DNA from: Paracoccaceae bacterium | GTDB lineage: Bacteria; Pseudomonadota; Alphaproteobacteria; Rhodobacterales; Rhodobacteraceae | Assembly: GCA_021775315.1 (NCBI GenBank) | Contig: JAJFIC010000018.1 | Coordinates: 1 to 64,000 of the forward strand | Direction: 5' to 3' | Length of the DNA: 64,000 nt | In this document: piece by piece, positions 42,263 through 50,602 of the stretch | Layout of the letters: every line of letters begins with the position of its first letter | How positions within the stretch are numbered: the stretch's first letter is position 1 | Notes under the pieces: generated by a model | The model's database searches: none | The model's input: the letters and a program-made list of their open reading frames with translations, nothing else | What the model was told of the DNA's origin: nothing | Program-made: the position numbers and the translations under genes

Positions 42263-43495
42263 ATGAAACTTACGGATCTGGAAATTTTCATTGTTGGCAC
42301 GCCGCCGCCGGGTTGGGGCGGGCGTTATTGGATATTTGTCAAACTCACGACAGATACCGGTATTGTTGGCTATGGCGAGGTTTACGCCGCTGGCGTTGGC
42401 CCGATCGCAATGCAGGCGGTGATCGAAGATGTGTTTGCGCGCCACATGCAGGGCGAAAATCCGGAAAACACAGAAAAAATGTTTCGCAGGGCGTATTCCA
42501 GCGGCTTTACACAGCGGCCCGATCCTACCGTGATCGGCGCCTTTTCCGGGCTTGAAATCGCGTGCTGGGACATCCTTGGCAAAGCCCATGATCGCCCGGT
42601 TTACGCGCTGCTTGGCGGTGTGATGAACGAACGTGTGCGGTCTTATACCTACCTTTATCCGCTGCCGCATCACGATCTGTCGGAATTTTGGATCAGTCCG
42701 GAACTGGCGGCCGAAAGTGCGGCTGAGATGGTGAAGCTCGGCTTCACGGCAGTGAAATTTGACCCCGCCGGGCCTTACACGATGCGCGGTGGCCACCAAC
42801 CCGCGATGACCGATATCGAAATCTCGGCTGAATTTTGCCGCGCTATCAGGGGGGCCGTCGGCACCAAGGCGGATTTGCTGTTTGGCACGCATGGGCAATT
42901 CACCACCTCGGGCGCAATCCGGTTAGGGCGGCGGATCGAAGAGTTTGATCCGCTGTGGTTTGAGGAACCCGTGCCGCCGGACAATATGGCCCAATTTGAA
43001 AAAGTCGCCAATAGCGTGCGCATACCCATAGCGACCGGCGAACGCATGACCACCAAGGTGGAATTTGCCGCTGCATTGCGCGCAGGCGTGTCGATCCTGC
43101 AACCGGCCCTTGGACGGTCCGGCGGTATTCTGGAAACCAAGAAAATCGCAGCAATCGCCGAGGTGTATAACGCCCAAGTCGCACCGCATCTTTATGCCGG
43201 GCCGGTGGAATGGGCCGCGAATATTCAATTGTCGGCCAATATCCCGAACCACCTGATTACCGAAACCATTCTGACCGGTGGCGATTTCCACCTGCAACTG
43301 ATCAAAAACTCGATCAAGTGGCAGGATGGTTTCATCATCGCGCCAACCGCGCCCGGTCTGGGCATCGAATTTGACGAGGATCTGGCCCGCGCCCATCCCT
43401 ACACTGGCAACGGATTGCATCTGGAGATGCAGGACGAGGCCTGCAATTATAAAGGCGGCAATCTGTTCATGGGGGGCGCACCTCCTCGGGAATGA
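42263..43495 (+). CDS. enolase-superfamily dehydratase (mandelate racemase family)
   Basis: 410-residue member of the mandelate racemase/muconate lactonising family, close in style to sugar-acid dehydratases such as galactonate dehydratase. An N-terminal capping domain (MKLTDLEIFIVGTPPPGWGG) precedes the barrel. KFDPAGPY near residue 170 holds the first catalytic region, and metal ligands are likely in the DLLFGTHGQF, WFEEPVPPDN and ATGERMTTK blocks. A late APHLYAGPVEWAANIQL stretch holds the histidine expected of the family. An upstream ATG six codons earlier with GGAA is an alternative start. The sugar acid is not known; the MFS gene follows after 115 bases. Confidence 0.87.
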   Translation: MKLTDLEIFIVGTPPPGWGGRYWIFVKLTTDTGIVGYGEVYAAGVGPIAMQAVIEDVFARHMQGENPENTEKMFRRAYSSGFTQRPDPTVIGAFSGLEIACWDILGKAHDRPVYALLGGVMNERVRSYTYLYPLPHHDLSEFWISPELAAESAAEMVKLGFTAVKFDPAGPYTMRGGHQPAMTDIEISAEFCRAIRGAVGTKADLLFGTHGQFTTSGAIRLGRRIEEFDPLWFEEPVPPDNMAQFEKVANSVRIPIATGERMTTKVEFAAALRAGVSILQPALGRSGGILETKKIAAIAEVYNAQVAPHLYAGPVEWAANIQLSANIPNHLITETILTGGDFHLQLIKNSIKWQDGFIIAPTAPGLGIEFDEDLARAHPYTGNGLHLEMQDEACNYKGGNLFMGGAPPRE

Positions 43496-43625
43496 TGCCG
43501 TAATTCTGCATTATGCCGGGAACATCCCGGACAAAGGTCTAATTGGCGGCCATCTCGGTCATCCGGGCTTGATCCGGTGCCATCTGACCCCACATTGAAC
43601 CGATGTCCTTTTGAAAGAATTCGCG

Positions 43626-44840
43626 TTGTCAAAAAAGCTGCCGATTTTGTTTCTGTTGATTACGGTGGCGCTTGATTCCATCGGGATCGGTATCATCATG
43701 CCGGTGATGCCCCAACTGCTGATCGAACTCGGCGCTGCGGGGTTAAGCGAGGCCGCGACCTGGGGCGGAATACTGGCTGCCAGCTTTGCGGTGATGCAGT
43801 TCTTTTTCGGGCCGACTGTCGGCAACCTTTCGGATCGTTATGGGCGGCGGCCTGTGTTGTTGATTTCGCTGGCGGCGATGTCGGTCGATTATCTGATTAT
43901 GGGCTTTGCCAATGCCCTGTGGATACTGGTCGTTGGGCGTATTATCGGCGGCATCACGGCCGCCACCCATTCGACCGCCAACGCCTATATGGCTGACATT
44001 TCAACCCCCGACGAAAAGGCGCAGAATTTCGGCCTGATCGGCGCGGCCTTTGGTGTCGGTTTCATTCTTGGCCCGCTTTTGGGTGGGTTTCTGGGGGAAT
44101 TCGGACCACGCGCGCCGTTCTTTGCGGCGGCGGCGTTGGCCGGGCTCAATACAATTTTTGGCCTGTTTGTGCTGTCGGAAACCGTGACTGACGAAATCCG
44201 CCGCCCGTTTTCCTGGGCGCGCGCCAATCCCGTGGGTGCCTTCAAACATGTGGGCAAACTGCCGGGCATTCGCCGCCTGATTGTTGTCTATTTCTTCTAC
44301 AGTATCGCGTTTTTTGTCTATCCAAGTGTCTGGGCCTACTACACGCAGGAAAGATTCGGCTGGGAGCCGATCATGACCGGCGTGTCACTGGCCGTTTTCG
44401 GGCTGTCGATGGCGCTGGTGCAGGGCGGGTTGATCCGACTGGTGATCCCGCGATTGGGCGAACATTACACCGTGATGGCCGGTTTTGCGGTCAACGTCGT
44501 GGCGTTCCTGATCTATTCGCTGGCCTATGAAGGCTGGCACATCTTTGTTCTGGCACCATTGACATCGCTTGGGGTGATCGCTGGTCCGGCACTCCAAGGT
44601 ATTCTGTCGCGCAGTGTTGGCAACGACCAGCAGGGTGAATTGCAGGGCATCCTGACGTCGATTTCCGCCATTGCGGTGATTATCAGCCCGCTGATGATGA
44701 CCAATACATTCAGCTATTTCACCAAACCCGGCACGCCCTTTTACTTTCCCGGCGCGCCGTTCATTTTGTCCATGGCGTTGGTATTGCTATCGCTGGTGAT
44801 CTTTGCCGGGCGCAAACGGTTGTTTACCGGCAGGGTCTGA
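43626..44840 (+). CDS. MFS transporter, TetA-like
   Basis: About 404-residue major-facilitator protein with twelve transmembrane segments, of the TetA-type drug:proton antiporter group. Motif A is clear ([17 protein letters not shown]), and motif C is in [13 protein letters not shown] start at LSKKLPILF, preceded by AAAGAA; another in-frame TTG five codons earlier is possible. Real tetracycline resistance cannot be claimed, since many such genes export other small molecules. Ends before a strong bidirectional terminator. Confidence 0.88.
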   Translation: MSKKLPILFLLITVALDSIGIGIIMPVMPQLLIELGAAGLSEAATWGGILAASFAVMQFFFGPTVGNLSDRYGRRPVLLISLAAMSVDYLIMGFANALWILVVGRIIGGITAATHSTANAYMADISTPDEKAQNFGLIGAAFGVGFILGPLLGGFLGEFGPRAPFFAAAALAGLNTIFGLFVLSETVTDEIRRPFSWARANPVGAFKHVGKLPGIRRLIVVYFFYSIAFFVYPSVWAYYTQERFGWEPIMTGVSLAVFGLSMALVQGGLIRLVIPRLGEHYTVMAGFAVNVVAFLIYSLAYEGWHIFVLAPLTSLGVIAGPALQGILSRSVGNDQQGELQGILTSISAIAVIISPLMMTNTFSYFTKPGTPFYFPGAPFILSMALVLLSLVIFAGRKRLFTGRV

Positions 44841-44897
44841 ACGTAACAATCTACATTCAAGACCGAGTGACGGGTGAGGTGTTTGACCCGAACAATA

Positions 44898-44927
44898 AAA
44901 AAGGCCCGCAAACTGGCGGGCCTTTTT
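44898..44927. terminator. bidirectional rho-independent terminator
   Basis: Textbook structure between convergent genes: A-run plus GGCCCGC, six-base loop, GCGGGCC plus T-run. The seven GC pairs extend through five A-T pairs, so the U-tract exists on both strands. It ends the MFS transcript on one side and the purine operon after the BMP binding-protein gene on the other. Confidence 0.92.
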
Positions 44928-44945
44928 CTGTGCGATTTGGCGTTA

Positions 44946-46022
44946 TTAGTTGGGAATTTCGCCAGTCAGACCTTCGACATAGAAACCCATGCCTGCCAAT
45001 GTGCCGTCGTCAGCAGTTTCGCCAGCGGCCAACCAAACCGAGCCGTCCTGCTTGTTCACAGGGCCAGTGAAAGGCTGATAGGCGCCAGACGCGATGGAAT
45101 CGCGCAGGGCTTCGGCTTCGGCGCGCACGTCAGCGGGAACCGCGCTTGAGATATCGCCGATTCCGACCATGCCAGCACCGATACCATCCCAGGTGTCTGT
45201 GCTTGCCCATGTGCCGTCGATAACCGCTTTGGTGCGGGCGATATAGTAAGGCGCCCAATTGTCGATGATTGACGAAACACGTGGCAATGGCCCGTATTCA
45301 GCCATGTCAGACGCTTGACCAAAGGTGATGATGTTGCCAACTTTTTCCGCAGCAGCCTGAGGCGCTGTGGAATCAGTATGCTGCAAAATCACGTCATGGC
45401 CGGTTTCGATCAGCGCCGTGGCTGCATCAGCCTCTTTCGCGGGATCAAACCAAGTGTAGGCCCAGATCACCGAAAACTCGACATCCGGGTTCACTTTTTT
45501 GGCGTGAATATAGGCCGAGTTAATGCCACGGATAACCTCTGGGATCGGGAATGAACCGATATACCCAATCTTGTTGGTTTTGGTCATGCGGCCAGCAATC
45601 AGCCCCTGAACGGCACGGCCTTCGTAAAAGCGCGCCGAATAGGTCGATACGTTGTCAGAGCGTTTGAAACCCGTTGCGTGCTCAAATTTCACGTTCGGGA
45701 ATTTCGCGGCAACTGCCAGCGTTGGGTCCATGTAGCCAAATGATGTGGTAAAGATCAGGTCAGCACCACCAAGCGCCATTTGTGTCAGCACGGCCTCGGC
45801 GTCGGCACCTTCAGGTACGCTTTCCTGATAAATGGTTTCAACCGCATCGCCCAGTTCCGCTTCTACTGCAAGGCGGCCTTGGTTGTGTTCATAGGTCCAG
45901 CCACCGTCACCGACGGGGCCGACATAAACAAAGCCAACCTTAACTTTGTCAGCCGCCAAGGCCGCGCCGCTTAGACCGACGGCAATCGCCACGCCTGTTG
46001 CGAGTGTTTTCATAAATTTCAT
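44946..46022 (-). CDS. BMP/PnrA-family ABC transporter substrate-binding protein
   Basis: 358-residue periplasmic binding protein of the basic-membrane-protein family, which in other bacteria bind purine nucleosides. Signal peptide to about residue 23 (VAIAVGLSGAALAAD), then VGFVYVGPVGDGGWTYEHNQ, the family opening with the GWT motif. Last gene of the operon that begins with uraH and xdhABC, which argues for a purine or nucleoside as ligand. An AGGAGGA site precedes the ATG. Confidence 0.93.
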   Translation of the reverse strand: MKFMKTLATGVAIAVGLSGAALAADKVKVGFVYVGPVGDGGWTYEHNQGRLAVEAELGDAVETIYQESVPEGADAEAVLTQMALGGADLIFTTSFGYMDPTLAVAAKFPNVKFEHATGFKRSDNVSTYSARFYEGRAVQGLIAGRMTKTNKIGYIGSFPIPEVIRGINSAYIHAKKVNPDVEFSVIWAYTWFDPAKEADAATALIETGHDVILQHTDSTAPQAAAEKVGNIITFGQASDMAEYGPLPRVSSIIDNWAPYYIARTKAVIDGTWASTDTWDGIGAGMVGIGDISSAVPADVRAEAEALRDSIASGAYQPFTGPVNKQDGSVWLAAGETADDGTLAGMGFYVEGLTGEIPN

Positions 46023-46079
46023 TGGGTATTGTCCTCCTGTTAGTGGGCTTGCAGATCAGCCCGGATTGATTTTGCCTCG

Positions 46080-47060
46080 TTAATGCGAGGCATGGAACAC
46101 GCGGCCTAATGAGGCCGGAGCACTTGATCGGTCGCCAGACATGATAACAAGCACAAGGATTGTCACCACATAAGGCGCCATTGATAGGTATGCGGCAGGT
46201 ATTGTCACACCCACTGCCTGAAAATTCAACTGAAGGATGGTGACGCCGCCAAAAAGATAGGCCCCAAGGATCAGGCGCCACGGCTTCCAACTGGCGAAAA
46301 CCACCAGTGCCAGTGCGATCCAACCGGCCCCGGCTGTCATGCCTTCGGTCCATTGCGGTACACGCACAAGTGATAGATACGCCCCGCCCAGCCCGGCACA
46401 AGCCCCGCCAAACAGAATCGCCATCAGGCGAATCCGTGTGACGTTATAGCCAATCGCATGCGCCGCATCGTGGTTTTCCCCAACCGCGCGCAAGACCAGA
46501 CCGCCACGGGTAAACTTCAGGAAATACCAGACCGCCAGAACCAACAGCAGCGATACATAGACCATGTAATCATGGTTCAGCAGCATCGGGCCAATATACG
46601 GGATCTCGGTCAAAGCCGGAATATCAAGCTTTGGGAACGAAGGTGGCTTAAGGCCGACATATCCCTGACCCAGCAGTGCTGAAAGACCCAGTCCGAACAA
46701 TGTCAGGGCCAAACCGGTCGCCACCTGATTGGACAGGAAATATTGCGTCAGCAGGCCAAACAGAAACGCCATGAACGCGCCACCAATGGCTGCGCCGATC
46801 ATCCCCAGCCACGGGGCCATCCAAGGCGACATCCATGGATCAAGCCATGGTTGCAGACCGGGTGCCAATGACGGATTGGCAACGGTCACGGAAATCGCAA
46901 ACCCGAAAATCGCACCGGTAATCATCATACCTTCGACACCGAGATTAAGCACTCCGGCCTTTTCTACGACAAGTTCACCAAGTGCTGCCAACAGGATCGG
47001 GGTCGAGGCGACAATCAGGCTGGCAATCAGCGTGACGGGGTTAATGGCTGAGAAATCCAT
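46080..47060 (-). CDS. ABC transporter permease (nucleoside/BMP type)
   Basis: 326-residue inner-membrane permease with about eight to ten membrane segments, of the BPD_transp_2 family (RbsC/NupQ type). Typical start ATPILLAALGELVVEKAGVLNLGVEGMM split over residues 18-45. Its ATG overlaps the stop of the other permease by one base (TAATG). Pairs with that permease to form the channel of the nucleoside-type importer. Confidence 0.93.
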   Translation of the reverse strand: MDFSAINPVTLIASLIVASTPILLAALGELVVEKAGVLNLGVEGMMITGAIFGFAISVTVANPSLAPGLQPWLDPWMSPWMAPWLGMIGAAIGGAFMAFLFGLLTQYFLSNQVATGLALTLFGLGLSALLGQGYVGLKPPSFPKLDIPALTEIPYIGPMLLNHDYMVYVSLLLVLAVWYFLKFTRGGLVLRAVGENHDAAHAIGYNVTRIRLMAILFGGACAGLGGAYLSLVRVPQWTEGMTAGAGWIALALVVFASWKPWRLILGAYLFGGVTILQLNFQAVGVTIPAAYLSMAPYVVTILVLVIMSGDRSSAPASLGRVFHASH

Positions 47061-48154
47061 TATGCGGCTCCCTTTTGGATCGGGGCTCTTTTTACGCGCT
47101 TCAGGCGGTAATTCGACAATACGTCAAAGGCCAGCAGAAAGAATAACAACATGCCCTGAAAGGCCTGAATGGCCGCAGCAGGCAGACCGTCTTGTTGGGC
47201 AAGGCTGCCCCCCACATAGGTCAGCGCCAGCAACAGGCCAGCCAAAAGAATGCCAAAGGGATTAAGGCGACCCAGAAAGGCCACAATGATAGCGGTAAAC
47301 CCATAGCCCGAGGCGAAATCAATACTGACTTGCCCGGCAGGGCCCGCGACCTCAAATAGACCAGCAAGCCCGGCCAATGCGCCTGAGGTTCCCAGACAAA
47401 AGGCCACCACGCGTTTCGGTATCACGCCCGCGAAAGTTGCCGCACGCGGCGATTGCCCGGTCAAACGGATGTTAAATCCGATCAGATGTTTTTGCATCAG
47501 AACATAAGCCGCGATCACTGCGAAAAACGCTGCCACGACGCCCCAATGCATACCGGTGCCGGGGATCAGTTCAAGGTTCGCGGCACTTGGATATTGTGAC
47601 AAATTGCGCGATCCGGGAAAGCCCATGCCTTCAGGGTTTTTCAGCAACCCAAGCGAGGCTGATGAAAGCACGTGCTGGGCGACATAGACCAGCATCAGCG
47701 ACACCAGAATTTCATTGGTGCCAAATCGGTTTCGCAACACGGCCGGGATCATCGCCCATGCCCAGCCACCAAGACCGCCCGCAATCACCATCAGCGGAAA
47801 CACATACCAAGCCTCAACCGGATACATCGCCAGGCCGATGCCAGCACCACAAACAGCGCCAATCATATACTGACCTTCAGCCCCGATATTCCAGATGCCA
47901 GCCTTAAACCCTATAGATAACCCGATCGCGATCAGGATCAGTGGCCCGGCCTTGGTCAGCAACTGGCCGCGATAATAGAAAGCAAAATCACCAAACAGTG
48001 GGTCCCAGAAGATCATCCGCATGGAAATCAACGGGTCTTTGCCGAGTGTCGCAAACAGAAATCCGCCCGCGATCATGGTGGCAATCACCGCCAATAACGG
48101 TGTGACGATTACCCAAAAGTTGGAAGATTGCGGTCGTGCCTCAAGCCGAAACAT
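47060..48154 (-). CDS. ABC transporter permease (nucleoside/BMP type)
   Basis: 364-residue permease with about nine membrane segments; second channel subunit (NupP type). Family motif GFKAGIWNIGAEGQYMIGAV near residue 95. Start at MFRLEARPQ with a good GGAGG site; it lies 14 bases inside the end of the ATPase gene, so the two are coupled. An earlier in-frame ATG would overlap further and lacks a site. Confidence 0.93.
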   Translation of the reverse strand: MFRLEARPQSSNFWVIVTPLLAVIATMIAGGFLFATLGKDPLISMRMIFWDPLFGDFAFYYRGQLLTKAGPLILIAIGLSIGFKAGIWNIGAEGQYMIGAVCGAGIGLAMYPVEAWYVFPLMVIAGGLGGWAWAMIPAVLRNRFGTNEILVSLMLVYVAQHVLSSASLGLLKNPEGMGFPGSRNLSQYPSAANLELIPGTGMHWGVVAAFFAVIAAYVLMQKHLIGFNIRLTGQSPRAATFAGVIPKRVVAFCLGTSGALAGLAGLFEVAGPAGQVSIDFASGYGFTAIIVAFLGRLNPFGILLAGLLLALTYVGGSLAQQDGLPAAAIQAFQGMLLFFLLAFDVLSNYRLKRVKRAPIQKGAA

Positions 48155-49664
48155 GTGTGGCCTCCGATCCGGATTCAATTCCGCCCATCATCAGACCGAT
48201 ATCGTCCATGCTAAGTTCCGCCGTTTCTTCGGGGTGGGTCAGATGACCCTCGTTCAAAATCGCAAGCCTGTCTGAAACCTCAAGCAATTCGTCAAGGTCC
48301 TGACTGACGATGACCACCGCGGCACCTTCCTCGGCCAAGTTCATCAATGCTTGTCGGATCGCTGCCGCCGCCGCCGCATCGACGCCCCAGGTTGGCTGGT
48401 TGACCACCAGAACACGCGGATTTTGCAGCACCTCGCGGCCAATGACGAATTTTTGCAGATTGCCGCCGGACAAGGATCGGGCCGAATTGCCGATACCGGG
48501 TGTACGCACATCAAACTGTTGAACGATGGCGCGCGCGAACCCCCGGGCCGAGGCCCAGCGCAGAAATCCACCATTGGACAGTTTCTGGCGCACATTTCCG
48601 GTCAGCATAGCGTTTTCAGTCAGGCTCATGTCAGGGGCGGCGGCATGGCCCAGACGTTCCTCGGGGGCCGTCAGCAAACCTAATTCACGCCGTTCGTTGG
48701 GGTTTAAGTCACCGACATCGACACCACTGACCTGAACCATGTCGCGCCGCGTTGGGGTTTCCCCGCTTAACGCCAGCAACAATTCGTCCTGTCCGTTGCC
48801 CGCCACGCCGCCAATGCCGACCACTTCGCCTGAGCGAACAACAAGGTTGATATCTTTCAGGCTGGTGCCAAACGGGTTTTTAGATTTCACGTTGAGATTG
48901 GCAACCTCAAGGATCACTTCGCCGGGATGCAGGTTCTTTTTCGCAGGCACATGCAGCGCCTCGCCGACCATCATTTCCGCCAGCTTACGGGCGGTTTTTT
49001 CGGCTGGTACGCAATTATCCACAACCTTGCCATGACGCAGGATCGTGGCGTGGTCACACAGGGTTCGGATTTCTTCCAGCTTGTGGGAAATATACAGGAT
49101 CGCGGTGCCTTCGTCTGACAGTTTGTGCAAAGTTTCAAAAAGGATATCAACCTCTTGCGGGGTCAGAACCGAGGTTGGCTCGTCCATAATCAACAGCTTG
49201 GGATGTTGCAGCAAACAGCGAATAATCTCGACCCGCTGACGTTCGCCGACAGACAAATCACCAATGATGCGATTTGGATCGAGCGGCAATTTATAGGCAT
49301 TTGAAACCGAACGGATCTGTTCGGAAAGCTCGCGCCGATGCGGGGCGTTTTCCATGCCAAGCGTGATGTTTTCCGCCACGGTCAGCGCGTCAAACAGCGA
49401 AAAATGCTGGAACACCATGGCCACACCACTGGCGCGAGCTGCTTTCGGTTCCGTCGGATGATAAGCCGTACCACTAAGCGTCATAGAGCCGCTGTCAGGC
49501 CGAACAAGGCCGTAAATCATTTTGACCAGCGTCGACTTGCCAGCGCCGTTTTCACCCAGCAGCGCGTGGACTTCGCCTTCCTGGATCACAAAGCTGACGT
49601 CGTCATTGGCGACCACACCCGGATAAGCCTTGGTCAGCCCGTCAATTCTCAATAGTTCGGTCAA
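48141..49664 (-). CDS. ABC transporter ATP-binding protein, double-domain (nucleoside/sugar type)
   Basis: 507-residue ATPase with two ABC domains. Domain 1 has Walker A GENGAGKSTLVKM, signature LSVGERQRVEI and Walker B LLIMDEPTSVL. Domain 2 has the degenerate P-loop GVAGNGQDELLLAL, signature LSGGNLQKFVIGRE and LVVNQPTWGVD, the usual pattern for sugar- and nucleoside-type importers. Start is TTG, overlapping the xdhC stop (TTGA) with AAAGGAA upstream; this matches the known family N-terminus (TELLRIDGLTKAYPGV), while a much longer upstream reading is inside xdhC. Confidence 0.92.
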   Translation of the reverse strand: MTELLRIDGLTKAYPGVVANDDVSFVIQEGEVHALLGENGAGKSTLVKMIYGLVRPDSGSMTLSGTAYHPTEPKAARASGVAMVFQHFSLFDALTVAENITLGMENAPHRRELSEQIRSVSNAYKLPLDPNRIIGDLSVGERQRVEIIRCLLQHPKLLIMDEPTSVLTPQEVDILFETLHKLSDEGTAILYISHKLEEIRTLCDHATILRHGKVVDNCVPAEKTARKLAEMMVGEALHVPAKKNLHPGEVILEVANLNVKSKNPFGTSLKDINLVVRSGEVVGIGGVAGNGQDELLLALSGETPTRRDMVQVSGVDVGDLNPNERRELGLLTAPEERLGHAAAPDMSLTENAMLTGNVRQKLSNGGFLRWASARGFARAIVQQFDVRTPGIGNSARSLSGGNLQKFVIGREVLQNPRVLVVNQPTWGVDAAAAAAIRQALMNLAEEGAAVVIVSQDLDELLEVSDRLAILNEGHLTHPEETAELSMDDIGLMMGGIESGSEATHVSA

Positions 49665-50602
49665 ATCGCATGTTCCTTTGCAGGGGGCATTGTTTGTAAC
49701 GCCTGAGATTCTGACGCCGCGGCCTCTTTTAATAGCGCGGCAGCCACGCCTACGGCAATGGCCTCGGGTGATTTGCCAAGCTCTGGCTGACCGATCGGGC
49801 AAGTAATACGCGCGATCTGTGCCTGACTGTGACCCAAGGCGGCCAACCGTTTTTGAAACCGCGCCCATTTCGTGGCTGAACCGATTAGCCCGGCAAAATG
49901 AAAGCTGTGCGACAGGATCTGGTGACAAATCTCAAGATCAAAAGCGTGTGAATAGGTCAGCACCAAATGCCGGGCGTCATGCGGGGCATAGCGCACAACA
50001 TCCGCAGGGTTTTGTGACACAAGTTGCGTGACGTTTTCAGGCGGGGGGTGCGGAAACCGGGCCTGATTTGTGTCGACCCAAGTGATGTCATAACCAAGGG
50101 AAGGCAAAACATGCACCATGGCGCGGCCCACATGACCGGCGCCATAAATCCAGAGGGTTGGTTTGGTCGGCGCAAACGATTCTGAGAACGAGTCGCCAAG
50201 GTCGGTGTGTCTGTGATACGGGCCGATACCCGACTGGAAAGGTCGAATAAAATCAAGCCCTTGAGTGGCAGCAGATTGCAGTTCACAAACCTCAAAAGCC
50301 GTGAACTTTTCGCTCAGCAACGTAACCGCACCGCCGCAGCATTGCCCCAGTGCCGGACCAAGTGGTACCGCGCGACGTGTGCGTTGCCAGTCGCCGTTTT
50401 GCCCTAACAGGTCGCGCGCCGCAGCAACGGCCTGAAATTCCAAGGTGCCGCCGCCAATGGTGCCGCTTTGATCGCTGTCCCATACCAGCATCGCTGTACC
50501 AGCCCCACGCGGCGCTGAACCTTTGGCCCCGGCGATAACCACGCGCACCACAGCGCCATGCCGGTCGACCGCGTCCGACAGGGTCGTCAGATCAAACGCC
50601 AT
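49661..50602 (-). CDS. xdhC: xanthine dehydrogenase accessory protein XdhC
   Basis: 313-residue chaperone that delivers sulfurated molybdenum cofactor to XdhB. N-terminal XdhC/CoxI domain with VIAGAKGSAPRGAGTAMLV and a cysteine pair in GQCCGGAV; C-terminal Rossmann-type domain with WIYGAGHVGRAMVHVLPSLG. Its start lies 11 bases inside the end of xdhB, and its stop overlaps the ABC ATPase start, which ties the enzyme and transporter genes into one operon. Confidence 0.94.
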   Translation of the reverse strand: MAFDLTTLSDAVDRHGAVVRVVIAGAKGSAPRGAGTAMLVWDSDQSGTIGGGTLEFQAVAAARDLLGQNGDWQRTRRAVPLGPALGQCCGGAVTLLSEKFTAFEVCELQSAATQGLDFIRPFQSGIGPYHRHTDLGDSFSESFAPTKPTLWIYGAGHVGRAMVHVLPSLGYDITWVDTNQARFPHPPPENVTQLVSQNPADVVRYAPHDARHLVLTYSHAFDLEICHQILSHSFHFAGLIGSATKWARFQKRLAALGHSQAQIARITCPIGQPELGKSPEAIAVGVAAALLKEAAASESQALQTMPPAKEHAI

